Positions 1 to 8,281 are shown, counted from the first letter of the stretch. The stretch: DNA of 39,204 nucleotides from an uncultured Ruminococcus sp. (GCA_902464115.1 CABQIF010000002.1:1-39204), one strand, 5' to 3'. Notes: a model not told the origin generated them from the letters alone. Translations and numbers: made by a program.

Positions 1-239
1 AGGCTGGGGCACATCCCCAGCTTGCCTTGGGAATCGCAATTGCCCCTGAAACCTTATTCCATATTTGCAATCCTTAGATTTTGAAGGCAATTGCGATTCT
101 TTCGATCTCTTCTTAGATTTTTGTTTTATCTCATGGTGCAGTTTTAATTTGCTCCGCAAATGTGGGCTGCTCGCCCACACCTCGGCAGCATTTTTGAAAA
201 ACTGCTGCACCGAAAAACTTTTTAGTTGCCTGCGGCTTG
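1..239 (-). repeat. Hairpin-rich intergenic repeat, copy A (cut by window start)
   Basis: Read on the minus strand, it starts about 20 bases after the stop of the radical SAM gene with the family head (225-239, minus strand GCCGCAGGCAAC). It then holds a hairpin GCAGCA/TGCTGC (185-190 and 203-208), a hairpin TGTGGGC/GCCCACA (161-167 and 173-179), the wide inverted arms GAATCGCAATTGCC and GGCAATTGCGATTC (31-44 and 86-99), and a hairpin GCTGGGG/CCCCAGC (3-9 and 15-21). The same modules occur at 31530-31793 and, inverted, at 5308-5610 and 39134-39204. No protein is believable here; open frames through it are by-products of the repeat. Confidence 0.85.
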
Positions 240-260
240 TTTCTTTTTACCAATCTAATT

Positions 261-872
261 TTAATGGTCGAACTTCCGTACCCGAAGCGGAATGCCCTGC
301 CGGTCAGCAAGTGCCTGTGCAGCATCCAATTCTGTCTTTGGCAGAACATCCACGACACTATACATGACGGTTGGAACGCTATCCTTGCAATCTGCTGCAA
401 ATTCCTGCAACGCTGCAAACGCATTCGGGAACTTCGGGCGAGTTACTTTCCCATATTCTTCTTCTGTTCCAGCATTCAAGCTGATGGAAACAATGTCCAC
501 CAATCCATGCAAATCCTGTGCGGTCTTTCGTCCATGCAACAAGTCGGAAAGTCCGTTGGTATTCAGTCGAATGCAGCGAACTCCTTGTTCTTTCAGATAA
601 GCAGCAGTTTTGCAGAGCAGTTCCAGCCGTTCAGTTGGCTCGCCGAATCCGCAGAATACCACTTCTTCATAGGAACAGACATCCACCGCATCCAGAGCCG
701 CCTTGACTTCTTCCCAGCTTGGTTCATGTTCCAACCACAGCGGGTCAGAACCATAGGCAGAACTCCCCATGGTGCGAATACAGAATGTGCAGGCACATGG
801 ACAGCGGTTGGTTAAATTCAGGTATAAGTTTTTCCCGACCGGATAGGCAATGGTCATAGCAGTTTGTTTCAT
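261..872 (-). CDS. TatD-associated radical SAM protein
   Basis: A 203-residue protein with the radical SAM cluster signature near its N-terminus: C24, C28 and C31 (CxxxCxxC, in NLTNRCPCACTFC). This would bind a 4Fe-4S cluster and S-adenosylmethionine. A Gly-rich stretch, GFGEPTE, follows about 75 residues later as in the SAM-binding strand. The compact length and the opening resemble the tatD-linked radical SAM family (named from memory); the substrate is unknown and no tatD lies in the window. I chose ATG at 870-872 because GAGGTG precedes it by six bases; an upstream GTG at 881 would overlap that ribosome site. It is transcribed alone, divergent from the lipoprotein gene, and its 3' end runs into repeat copy A. 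Confidence 0.85.
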   Translation of the reverse strand: MKQTAMTIAYPVGKNLYLNLTNRCPCACTFCIRTMGSSAYGSDPLWLEHEPSWEEVKAALDAVDVCSYEEVVFCGFGEPTERLELLCKTAAYLKEQGVRCIRLNTNGLSDLLHGRKTAQDLHGLVDIVSISLNAGTEEEYGKVTRPKFPNAFAALQEFAADCKDSVPTVMYSVVDVLPKTELDAAQALADRQGIPLRVRKFDH

Positions 873-897
873 AAAGAGCACCTCGAATTGTGAAAAT

Positions 898-926
898 TAG
901 AATCGTGACAGGATGTGTCCTGTCAA
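898..926 (-). promoter_or_regulatory. Candidate promoter with palindromic operator for the radical SAM gene
   Basis: The minus strand shows TTGACA at 921-926. Its -10 is weak: ATTCTA at 17 bases or TCTAAT at 19. A perfect palindrome, GACAGGA-TGTG-TCCTGTC (907-924), overlaps the -35 and spacer. This is a plausible repressor site, though it could also be an RNA or cruciform hairpin. Confidence 0.45.
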
Positions 927-974
927 AATTTCAACACCGTTTTTGTGGAATATGCACAAAATTTGCGGTATGCG

Positions 975-1003
975 TTGACATTTAAAAAAAAATATGATAC
1001 GCT
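975..1003 (+). promoter_or_regulatory. Promoter of lipoprotein gene
   Basis: TTGACA (975-980), a 17-base A-rich spacer and TACGCT (998-1003). The -35 is perfect and the -10 poor, so a moderate or activated promoter is likely. Confidence 0.55.
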
Positions 1004-1066
1004 AAACCTGTATGAATTTTTTTAATTTTCCCATTTTTGGGACAGAAAAAAGGAGGCGGTTTTCGC

Positions 1067-1723
1067 TTGAAAAACCGATGGAAACAATGGTTCTGCTGCC
1101 TGTTTGCCGTCATTTTGGCACTTTGCAGCCTGACAGCCTGTGGCAGTAAAAAAGATAAAGGCAATGTTTCAATGGAGGACTTGCCGTTCGGAGCTGTTCT
1201 GCGGGACTTGAATACCACGGAAATCCCGGTGGAATATGATTCCCGTTATTTTACAGAAGAGGCAATGACGGTGCTGTCCAACTATTTTTATGCCATTCAG
1301 ACCGAGGACACCGCACTTTATCAGGAAGTCACATTGGACTTTTATGATGACTATGTTGTGCAGCAGATGTTCCAAGGGTTGGTTGGATTGGATGGCTTAC
1401 TGACACAGCTGAAATCCAGCTACACGCCGCAGCAGAGTGCAACCGGCACGAGTACAGAAAATGCAGATGCAGACGTGACATTCACACAGATCAATGTTGT
1501 AGAATGCGAACAGTCTACTGATTCGGTGCACAATAATCTCGATAATCTATACCCGATGCTGAATGAACTCAGCGGCGAGGAGGATTATTGCACGCAGCAC
1601 GTTTCTGATGCAAAGTTTTTAAACCTCAGCCTGTCCTTAAAGAGCGGAGATCATACTACGACACTTTCGGATCAGTATGTGTTTCTTCTGTGCGTGGACG
1701 GCAAGTATGTAATTTGCTCGTAA
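1067..1723 (+). CDS. Lipoprotein of unknown function
   Basis: A 218-residue predicted lipoprotein. A basic start (KNRWKQ) leads into a hydrophobic segment ending in the lipobox LTAC with the lipidated cysteine at about residue 25, followed by GSKKDKG. The mature part has no domain that I recognise; it is acidic, with a helical-looking stretch around residues 70-110. The start is TTG at 1067, ten bases after AGGAGG (1051-1056); an in-frame codon at 1037 lies before that ribosome site and is less likely. The last 68 bases overlap the convergent small membrane protein gene. It probably sits on the outer face of the cytoplasmic membrane. Confidence 0.75.
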   Translation: MKNRWKQWFCCLFAVILALCSLTACGSKKDKGNVSMEDLPFGAVLRDLNTTEIPVEYDSRYFTEEAMTVLSNYFYAIQTEDTALYQEVTLDFYDDYVVQQMFQGLVGLDGLLTQLKSSYTPQQSATGTSTENADADVTFTQINVVECEQSTDSVHNNLDNLYPMLNELSGEEDYCTQHVSDAKFLNLSLSLKSGDHTTTLSDQYVFLLCVDGKYVICS

Positions 1724-1946
1724 GCGGTTCTTCCTGTGCAGCAGTTTCTGCTTCTTTGGCAGCCTGTTCTGCTTGCTTTTGTTTATTGAGTTCCTTCATC
1801 CGGTCTGCCATTTTTTGATTGGCATGCCGCAGACGAAGAAACAGCACGACAATGACCACCAAATAAGCGATGGTCACCGCAACCAATAGTATATTGCGGA
1901 GGGCATGCGGATTCTCTGCCGAGAAGGCATAGGCAAGTGCTTTCAT
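1656..1946 (-). CDS. Small single-pass membrane protein
   Basis: A 96-residue protein with one strong transmembrane segment (residues about 18-38, NILLVAVTIAYLVVIVVLFL). A charged, probably helical cytoplasmic tail rich in Lys, Gln, Ala and Glu follows (residues 40-75). It has no recognised domain. AAGGAG precedes the ATG by eight bases and a consensus promoter lies upstream, so expression is well supported. The 3' end overlaps the convergent lipoprotein gene by 68 bases in antisense. Confidence 0.75.
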   Translation of the reverse strand: MKALAYAFSAENPHALRNILLVAVTIAYLVVIVVLFLRLRHANQKMADRMKELNKQKQAEQAAKEAETAAQEEPLTSKLHTCRPRTEETHTDPKVS

Positions 1947-1993
1947 GTCAAAATCTCCTTGTTGTAAAGCAACGCTGTTTTTTCTATAATTAT

Positions 1994-2022
1994 AGTATAG
2001 GACACGTTTTGGATTTTGTCAA
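1994..2022 (-). promoter_or_regulatory. Consensus promoter of small membrane protein gene
   Basis: On the minus strand TTGACA (2017-2022) is followed by a 17-base spacer and TATACT (1994-1999). Just upstream lies an inverted repeat TTCCGGC/GCCGGAA (2027-2033 and 2041-2047), a possible operator. Confidence 0.8.
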
Positions 2023-2075
2023 GGCATTCCGGCATAGACTGCCGGAAAACTAAAACTATCATTCCCCCTGAATTC

Positions 2076-2114
2076 CACAAAAGTTTGCGAAATTTGCACT
2101 TTTGTGTTTTTATA
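2076..2114 (+). promoter_or_regulatory. Candidate promoter/operator ahead of the YfhO gene
   Basis: A perfect nine-base inverted repeat CACAAAAGT/ACTTTTGTG (2076-2084 and 2098-2106) brackets TTGCGA (2085-2090), which could be a -35, with TTTATA (2109-2114) 18 bases on. The right arm is followed by five T, so a terminator-like leader hairpin is an alternative reading. Confidence 0.4.
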
Positions 2115-2175
2115 GATGACTTTCTTTCAACGGTGAACTTGTTTGAGAAAGAAAAAATTTTTTAGGAGGATATTC

Positions 2176-5100
2176 ATGACGAACGCATCCACACGCAAAT
2201 CTGCGGCGGCTGCAAAACGCAGTCCGCTGACGCTCGCCGGTGTTGGGCATGGCTTGCAGGGATGGCTCATTCGCAACAAGTTTTATATCATTGCTTTTTT
2301 CATTCCTGTTGCATTGACCTATCTGGCATATGCTCTGTTTGGGATCTCCCCATTCGGCGAAGAATCGGTACTCTGTCTGGACTTGAACGGACAGTATGTG
2401 TACTACTTTGAGTCCCTGCGGGACGCTTTTTGGGGAGATGGCAGCATCTTCTATAACTGGTCGAGAAACCTTTCCGGCAACTTTATGGGGATCATTGGCT
2501 ATTATCTTGCCAGCCCGTTTACGCTGATTGTTATGTTGCTGCCGGAAAAATGGATTCTTGCCAGCCTGCTGATTATGCAGCTCTGCAAACTTGGTTCTGC
2601 TGCTGTAACCTTCAGCTATTATCTCCAGAAGCGGAGAGAAGTAAGTGCTCCGCACGCTCTGCTGTTTTCCAGCATGTATGCAATGATGGCATATGCTGTG
2701 ATTCAGCTGATTGACCCGATGTGGTTGGATGGTCTGGTATTCCTGCCGCTGATTATCGCCGGACTGGAATGTCTGGTCGATGATGGCAGAAAAATCAACT
2801 ACGCCATTCCGCTGGCATTCATGTTTGTGGCTCATTTCTATATCGGCTTCATGATTGCCATCTTTATTGTGATCTACTTTATTTTCTATCTGTTCTTCGG
2901 TACAGACCGCAAGGGCAGAAAGGCATATGACTATTTCCAGACCATCGGCAGAATGTGCTATACAACCATTGCTGGTCTGCTCTGTTCTGCAATTATGCTG
3001 TTGCCAATGGTTTACACCCTGAGCCAAGGTAAAATGGAATTTACCGAAAGCGTCTGGACGCAGCTGAGCAACATCTTCCATGGTGACGGCGACAAGCTTC
3101 AGCAGCTGAAAGAACTGTTTACCGCACAATTTGAACTGATTGACCTGATTCCACAGTTGCTGCCGGCACAGTATGACTCTGTGAATGTACAGGGTAGCCC
3201 AGAAATTTACTGTGGTCTGTTGGCGGTTGTTCTGCTGCCGATTTTCTATATCAGCAATCAAATCAAGCTGAGAAAGAAGATTGGTTATACCTTCGTTCTG
3301 GCTTGCATGGTTGTCAGCATGTACTTCAAGCCGATTGACATGATGTGGCATGGTGGACAGTCCCCGAACTGGCTGCCTTACCGGTATTCGTTCCTGATTT
3401 CGTTTGTCCTGTTGACGATGGCAGCAATGGCATTTACCAAGCTGAAATCGGTCAAGCCGGGTATTTTAGGAGCAGTGTTCTTCGGCTGGATGGTATTGCT
3501 GTTAGTCATCTCGAAGCTGGGCTATGAGCACATCGACACCATTAAGAGCATCTGGGTTTCCATTATTCTGATTGGTATCTATTGTGTCTGCCTGTACTTC
3601 ATGAAGGGCGGCACAAAGGAAGACCTCAAACGCATGAGCAATGTGGTTGTAACAATTGTGATGCTGTTTGCAGTTGGCAGTGAATTGACGTATAATGCTG
3701 TAGACTCCATGAAAAAAATCGATGATGAAGTGGCATACTCCACAAAAAAATCCTGGACAAACTTCATTGAAAACGGTCGTGCAGCGACGGATCAGCTGGA
3801 AGAACATGACGACGGACTGTATCGTGCAGAAAAGACATTCTATCGTTGCGTTAACGATAATGGTGCATTTGGTCTGCGTGGTATCTCGCACTCCAGCTCG
3901 GTTATGAATACCGACATCATCAACTTTATTGAAACCATGGGCTATTGTATGCACAGCTATTATACCCGTTATGACGGTAATACACCGCTGGCGGATTCCT
4001 TGCTGGGCATCAAGTATGTTCTGAATCGGGAAAGCGATACCAATGCTCGCAGACTGAACCCGACTTATGAGGCAAAGACAGATTGGGATTATAATTATAC
4101 GGATGAAAACAAGGTTAGCCAGACAATCCGAACTTATGAAAACCCGAACGCTCTTTCCATTGGTTATATGGCAGATGCAGATGTAGAACGCATTGACCAT
4201 CTGGGCAATGATAACCCGTTCAACAGCCAGAATATGTTGATGAGTGTCATCAGTGGCAACATGGAATTTGATGCATCTGGTGCAATCTCTGGCAGCAAAA
4301 GCTATTATACACCAGTAGAATTGGATGGCGACCCAGTTCTGAGCAATGTTACAACATCTGCTTATGGCGACCAGACTTGTTACACCGCTGGACAGAGCGG
4401 TGACCCGACCGTTGACTTCCGGTTGACCGTTGCAACAGAAGACCCGATTTATATCTTCTTTAAGACGGAAAATCAGAAAGCTGTAAACTTGTGGCTGGGT
4501 CAGTGGAATGATGAAACCAGTGACTATGATTTTGACTGGTTCAACGCTTACTTTGAAGGCGATAACTACACGATTATGCGGCTCGGTCAGTTTGACATTG
4601 GTACAAAGCTGTGCCTGCGAATGACGGTTGCCAACGAATACACCATTGTAAAGAATTTCTTCTTCTACAGCTTCGATGAAGCAATGTTCCAGGAAGACAT
4701 TGACAAGATGAAGGAAAATCAGTGGAACATCACCAAGTTCAACGACCGGAAGATTACTGGTACAATTACAGCGGAAGAAGGTCAGGTTATGATGACCAGC
4801 ATTCCGTATGAAGATGGTTGGACAGTGAAGGTAGATGGAAAGAAAGTTGAACCGGTGAAGTTGCTGAATGCATTGATTGGTGTTGAACTCGAACCGGGCG
4901 AACATGAAGTCACCATGACCTTTACACCGCCGGGGTGGAATATCGGCTTGATTTGTCTAGCTGCTGGTATTGTCGTCTTGATTCTGTTCTATCGTTACGA
5001 TAAGAAGCATAATGCCGTATTGCTGGCGATTGCAAGAGAAAAGCGACAGGCAGCAGATGGCAAACAGCCAGAACAGGCAAAGGCAGTTTCTGCAAAGCCG

Positions 5101-5289
5101 ACTGCTTCCGTAAAGTCGAAGTCGGAAAAGACGGAAACCACTTCTAAGAATGCGGAGAAAAAGGAATCGAAACCGCCAACGGAAGAAAAGCCGAAAGAAT
5201 CGGAAGCAGAAGATGCAACAGACAAGAAATCGGATGATTCTGAAGATGAAGAAGCAACCGATTCCGATTCTGAATCTGAATCCAAATAA
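2176..5289 (+). CDS. YfhO-family polytopic membrane protein
   Basis: A 1037-residue multi-spanning membrane protein. Many hydrophobic helices fill roughly residues 25-520; a soluble extracytoplasmic region follows (about 520-920), then a last membrane helix (about 921-940). This matches the YfhO family (large GT-C-like membrane proteins; Bacillus YfhO acts in sugar modification of lipoteichoic acid), which gives a likely role in decorating cell-wall polymers with lipid-linked sugars. After the last helix comes a tail of about 97 residues, rich in Lys, Glu, Ser and Asp and ending in DSDSESESK, which looks disordered. The start ATG (2176) is five bases after AGGAGGA. It is monocistronic and ends at repeat copy C. 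Confidence 0.85.
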   Translation: MTNASTRKSAAAAKRSPLTLAGVGHGLQGWLIRNKFYIIAFFIPVALTYLAYALFGISPFGEESVLCLDLNGQYVYYFESLRDAFWGDGSIFYNWSRNLSGNFMGIIGYYLASPFTLIVMLLPEKWILASLLIMQLCKLGSAAVTFSYYLQKRREVSAPHALLFSSMYAMMAYAVIQLIDPMWLDGLVFLPLIIAGLECLVDDGRKINYAIPLAFMFVAHFYIGFMIAIFIVIYFIFYLFFGTDRKGRKAYDYFQTIGRMCYTTIAGLLCSAIMLLPMVYTLSQGKMEFTESVWTQLSNIFHGDGDKLQQLKELFTAQFELIDLIPQLLPAQYDSVNVQGSPEIYCGLLAVVLLPIFYISNQIKLRKKIGYTFVLACMVVSMYFKPIDMMWHGGQSPNWLPYRYSFLISFVLLTMAAMAFTKLKSVKPGILGAVFFGWMVLLLVISKLGYEHIDTIKSIWVSIILIGIYCVCLYFMKGGTKEDLKRMSNVVVTIVMLFAVGSELTYNAVDSMKKIDDEVAYSTKKSWTNFIENGRAATDQLEEHDDGLYRAEKTFYRCVNDNGAFGLRGISHSSSVMNTDIINFIETMGYCMHSYYTRYDGNTPLADSLLGIKYVLNRESDTNARRLNPTYEAKTDWDYNYTDENKVSQTIRTYENPNALSIGYMADADVERIDHLGNDNPFNSQNMLMSVISGNMEFDASGAISGSKSYYTPVELDGDPVLSNVTTSAYGDQTCYTAGQSGDPTVDFRLTVATEDPIYIFFKTENQKAVNLWLGQWNDETSDYDFDWFNAYFEGDNYTIMRLGQFDIGTKLCLRMTVANEYTIVKNFFFYSFDEAMFQEDIDKMKENQWNITKFNDRKITGTITAEEGQVMMTSIPYEDGWTVKVDGKKVEPVKLLNALIGVELEPGEHEVTMTFTPPGWNIGLICLAAGIVVLILFYRYDKKHNAVLLAIAREKRQAADGKQPEQAKAVSAKPTASVKSKSEKTETTSKNAEKKESKPPTEEKPKESEAEDATDKKSDDSEDEEATDSDSESESK

Positions 5290-5307
5290 ATCAGAATGAG
5301 AACAAAT

Positions 5308-5610
5308 TTTCTCGCCGCAGGCGAACTGCGGTCGAGCTGGCTCAGCTCGGCGAGGAGGATTGTTAAGGAGGGCAAGCTGCCCTCCTTAACATAGGTTTTG
5401 ATAAAACGCAACTAAAATCTAAGAGTGAACCGAAAAGAACCGCAATTGCCTTTTTAAAGAAAAAGGTTGTAATCAGATACAAGGTTTCAGGGGCAATTGC
5501 GGTTCCCCAGGCAAGCTGGGGATGTGCCCCAGCCTTGCCGAACCGGATTCGGGTGGTTTCCCTAGAAGAAAGTTACCATCCATCGGCAGACAGCGAAGCG
5601 ATTCTGCCGA
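5308..5610 (+). repeat. Hairpin-rich intergenic repeat, copy C
   Basis: This copy begins about 20 bases after the YfhO stop and runs in the same direction. Modules in order: CCGCA/TGCGG (5315-5319 and 5327-5331); CGAGCTG/CAGCTCG (5333-5339 and 5343-5349); a perfect 13-bp stem with loop AGC (5362-5374 and 5378-5390); wide arms GAACCGCAATTGCC and GGCAATTGCGGTTC (5437-5450 and 5492-5505); the GCTGGGG/CCCCAGC hairpin (5510-5539); and TCGGCAGA/TCTGCCGA (5583-5590 and 5603-5610) with loop core AGCGAAGCGA. None is followed by a U-tract. It fills most of a 506-base gap. Confidence 0.85.
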
Positions 5611-5677
5611 CCTTCACGCAGTTGTTTTCCCTAGAAATAGGATTTATGAAAATCACGTTCTCATCAATCCACAAAAC

Positions 5678-5714
5678 GCATATCGGAACAACGCTTTCGG
5701 TATGCGTTTTTTTA
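5678..5714 (+). terminator. Rho-independent terminator before tRNA-Pro
   Basis: Stem ACGCATA/TATGCGT with an inner CGG/TTCGG region, followed by seven or more T. It probably ends transcription coming from the YfhO gene and repeat copy C. Confidence 0.75.
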
Positions 5715-5738
5715 TTTGCAATTTTTCTGAAAAACTAC

Positions 5739-5767
5739 TTGACAAATCGCAAAACTTATGCTATAAT
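5739..5767 (+). promoter_or_regulatory. Promoter of tRNA-Pro
   Basis: TTGACA (5739-5744), 17 bases, TATAAT (5762-5767): a perfect sigma-A promoter, 28 bases before the tRNA. Confidence 0.9.
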
Positions 5768-5795
5768 CAAAGTACTGTGTGAGTTTTTCACCATT

Positions 5796-5872
5796 CGAGG
5801 CGTAACTCAGCTTGGTAGAGTGCTTGCTTTGGGAGCAAGATGCCGCAGGTTCGAATCCTGTCGCCTCGACCA
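5796..5872 (+). tRNA. tRNA-Pro (TGG)
   Basis: A 77-base cloverleaf with acceptor arm CGAGGCG/CGCCTCG, anticodon stem CTTGC/GCAAG with loop TTTGGGA (anticodon TGG), T arm with GGTTCGAATCC, and an encoded CCA. Confidence 0.97.
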
Positions 5873-5883
5873 TATGATTAGAA

Positions 5884-5917
5884 ACATCCTGTCGAATCAT
5901 CGGCAGGATGTTTTTTT
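5884..5917 (+). terminator. Terminator of tRNA-Pro
   Basis: ACATCCTG and CAGGATGT arms followed by seven T. Confidence 0.85.
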
Positions 5918-6072
5918 GTACTGCAATTCTTTGATAAAAACCACCTTGCCTTTTCTTTTTTCTACTATATCATAGGAAAACTTCTTTTAACAAAGGCAAA
6001 ACGCAAAAATTACCTTGTTTTGAAAAATTCCACTTTTGTTTTCAAAAAACAAGGAAAATCTGAAAAAAGTGC

Positions 6073-6101
6073 TTGACATTTCCTAAAAGCTGTGATATAA
6101 T
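6073..6101 (+). promoter_or_regulatory. Promoter of the tRNA-Thr/tRNA-Tyr unit
   Basis: TTGACA (6073-6078), 17 bases, TATAAT (6096-6101). Perfect consensus, 15 bases before tRNA-Thr. Confidence 0.9.
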
Positions 6102-6116
6102 AAATAACGTTGTAAG

Positions 6117-6192
6117 GCTGGTGTAGCTCAGTTGGTAGAGCAGCTGATTTGTAATCAGCAGGTCGGGGGTTCAAGTCCGTCCACCAGCTCCA
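6117..6192 (+). tRNA. tRNA-Thr (TGT)
   Basis: A 76-base cloverleaf: acceptor GCTGGTG/CACCAGC, anticodon stem CTGAT/ATCAG with loop TTGTA and flanking bases giving anticodon TGT, and an encoded CCA. It is co-transcribed with tRNA-Tyr 29 bases later. Confidence 0.96.
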
Positions 6193-6221
6193 ATCACAAC
6201 AAAATTGGATATCTACACTAT

Positions 6222-6306
6222 GGGGGAGTTCCCGAGTGGCCAAAGGGGACAGACTGTAAATCTGCTGCTTCTTGCTTCGATGGTTCGAATCCGTCCTCCC
6301 CCACCA
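6222..6306 (+). tRNA. tRNA-Tyr (GTA)
   Basis: An 85-base class II tRNA with acceptor GGGGGAG/CTCCCCC, anticodon loop CTGTAAA (anticodon GTA), the long variable arm expected of bacterial tRNA-Tyr, and an encoded CCA. Confidence 0.96.
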
Positions 6307-6307
6307 T

Positions 6308-6349
6308 AGAACAGGTAAAGCAGATATGTGTTTTGCCTGTTCTTTTTTT
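6308..6349 (+). terminator. Terminator after tRNA-Tyr, ahead of typA
   Basis: AGAACAGG and CCTGTTCT arms with a seven-T tail. I see no clear consensus promoter between it and typA, so typA may depend partly on read-through. Confidence 0.8.
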
Positions 6350-6424
6350 CTGTTAGTGAGAATGTGAGAAGAAGGAAAGCCCGTCAGATGGGAGCAAGGG
6401 CAAGAGAAAAGAGGAAATTTTACC

Positions 6425-8248
6425 ATGCTGAGAGAAGATTTGAGAAATGTTGCGATTATTGCACACGTTGACCACGGTAAAACCACACTGGTAGACGAAA
6501 TGTTGAAACAGGGTGGTGTGTTCCGTGAAAATCAGGCAGTTGCAGAGCGTGTCATGGACTCGAATGCACTGGAACGAGAAAGAGGCATCACCATTTTGGC
6601 GAAGAATACCTCTGTTCGGTACGGTGACATTAAAATCAATATCATTGACACCCCAGGACACGCAGACTTCGGCGGCGAGGTAGAACGGGTGTTGAGTATG
6701 GTAGACGGTGCATTGCTGCTGGTCGATGCCGCAGAAGGTCCGATGCCGCAGACTCGTTTCGTTCTGCAAAAAGCTCTGGAAATGAACCTGAAAATCATCG
6801 TAGTTGTCAATAAGATTGACCGGCCGGATGCACGTCTGGACGAAATCGGAGATGAAGTACTGGAACTGTTGATGGATTTGGATGCAAGCGAAGAACAGCT
6901 TGAAAACACCCCATTCCTGTACTGCTCTGGTAGAGATGGTACGGCATCTCTCGACCCACACGGCAACGGCACGGATTTGATTCCGCTGTTTGATACCATC
7001 GTGAACTATGTAAATCCGCCGGAAGGTGACCCAGAAGCTCCGCTGCAAATGCTGATTTCTTCGATTGACTATAATGAATATGTCGGCAGAATCGGGATCG
7101 GCAGAATTGCCCGTGGTACGATTCAGGTCAACCAGCAGGTTATGATCGGGAACTATCACGATCCGGAAACTGCAAGCCGGAACAAGGTCGTTTCGCTGCT
7201 GCAAATTCAGGGGCTGCAAAAAGTTCCGGCAGAATCTGCAACTGTCGGCGATATTGTTTGGATCAGCGGCATTTCCAATATTTCCATCGGCGATACCGTT
7301 TGTGCTCCGGATTGCTTTGAACCGCTCCCGTTCACAAAAATTAGTGAACCGACCGTAGAAATGACGTTCTGTGTCAACGACAGCCCGTTTGCTGGTCAGG
7401 AGGGGAAGTTTGTCACCTCTCGTCAACTGCGTGACCGTCTGATGCGGGAACTGTTGCGGGACGTTTCTCTGCGTGTAACCGAAACCGATAGCACGGATGC
7501 CTTTCGGGTTGCCGGCAGAGGCGAAATGCACCTCTCTATCCTGATTGAAAATATGCGGAGAGAAGGCTATGAACTGGGTGTTTCGACTCCTCGGGTTCTG
7601 TATCACGAAGTCGATGGCAAGCGTTACGAGCCAATCGAAGAAGTGATTATTGACGTGCCGGAAGAATGCGTTGGTTCTGTTATGGAAAAGCTGGGCACTC
7701 GTAAGGCAGAATTGCAGGATATGCATCCGCAGGGTAGCCGTACTCGCCTGACCTTCCTGATTCCGTCCAGAGGTCTGTTCGGTTATAAGAGTGAATTCCT
7801 GACCGATACCAAGGGCGAAGGCATCATGAACAGCATGTTCCACGGCTATGAGCCATACAAGGGCGAAATCCCAAGACGGAATACCGGTTCTCTGATTTCG
7901 TTTGAAACCGGCGATGCTGTCACCTATGGTCTGTATAATGCACAGGAACGTGGTTCTCTGTTTATCGGTGCAGGTGTTCCAGTTTACGAAGGCATGGTTG
8001 TCGGTGCATCGCCAAAGACAGAAGACCTCGTTGTCAATGTCTGCAAGCGGAAGCATCTGACCAATACCCGTGCAAGCGGCAGCGATGATGCATTGCGGTT
8101 AGTACCGCCTCGCATTATGAGTCTGGAAGACTGTCTGGAATTTTTGGCAGACGATGAACTGCTGGAAGTAACACCGAAGTCCCTGAGAATCCGGAAGCAG
8201 ATCCTGAGCAACCAGCTGCGGGCAAAACAGAGAGGAAAATTGAAATAA
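6425..8248 (+). CDS. typA: Ribosome-associated translational GTPase TypA/BipA
   Basis: A 607-residue GTPase with the family's usual length. The G1 loop is AHVDHGKTT (residues 13-21); ERERGITI (switch I), DTPGHADFGGEV (G3) and NKID (G4) follow in order. EF-G-like domains III and V and the TypA C-terminal domain come after (GEMHLSILIENMRREGYE and the GEGIMNSMFHGYEPYKG region). It acts on the ribosome in assembly and in stress or cold adaptation. The ATG at 6425 follows GAGGAAA by about eight bases. The two lipoprotein genes downstream follow with short gaps and may be co-transcribed. Confidence 0.97.
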   Translation: MLREDLRNVAIIAHVDHGKTTLVDEMLKQGGVFRENQAVAERVMDSNALERERGITILAKNTSVRYGDIKINIIDTPGHADFGGEVERVLSMVDGALLLVDAAEGPMPQTRFVLQKALEMNLKIIVVVNKIDRPDARLDEIGDEVLELLMDLDASEEQLENTPFLYCSGRDGTASLDPHGNGTDLIPLFDTIVNYVNPPEGDPEAPLQMLISSIDYNEYVGRIGIGRIARGTIQVNQQVMIGNYHDPETASRNKVVSLLQIQGLQKVPAESATVGDIVWISGISNISIGDTVCAPDCFEPLPFTKISEPTVEMTFCVNDSPFAGQEGKFVTSRQLRDRLMRELLRDVSLRVTETDSTDAFRVAGRGEMHLSILIENMRREGYELGVSTPRVLYHEVDGKRYEPIEEVIIDVPEECVGSVMEKLGTRKAELQDMHPQGSRTRLTFLIPSRGLFGYKSEFLTDTKGEGIMNSMFHGYEPYKGEIPRRNTGSLISFETGDAVTYGLYNAQERGSLFIGAGVPVYEGMVVGASPKTEDLVVNVCKRKHLTNTRASGSDDALRLVPPRIMSLEDCLEFLADDELLEVTPKSLRIRKQILSNQLRAKQRGKLK

Positions 8249-8281
8249 CGAGAATTCACCGGAAGAAAGGATGAATGCAGA

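Noticed and set aside
65..424. Open frames of about 100 residues on both strands of copy A (peptide LLRKCGLLAHTS), echoed at 31517-31834
   Set aside because: The shared peptide comes from the shared repeat DNA. There is no ribosome site, and the frames are interrupted differently in each copy.
2110..4905. Long minus-strand frames (413 and 467 residues) opposite the YfhO gene
   Set aside because: Composition is that of antisense translation; the plus-strand gene has domain and ribosome-site support.
5362..5390. Rho-independent terminator for the YfhO gene
   Set aside because: The 13-bp stem is perfect but is followed by ATAGG, not a T-run; the real terminator is at 5678-5714.
5308..5610. CRISPR array
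   Set aside because: The repeats are long, non-tandem, hairpin-rich and scattered in both directions, with no regular spacers and no cas genes.
5522..5975. Open frames reading MCPSLAEPDS at 5522 and a 146-residue frame over tRNA-Pro
   Set aside because: They are translations of repeat copy C and of the tRNA gene; the same peptide appears at 31402-31617 on the other strand because the repeat is inverted there.
6353..8056. A 567-residue minus-strand frame opposite typA
   Set aside because: Antisense of a highly conserved GTPase; no known domain or ribosome site.
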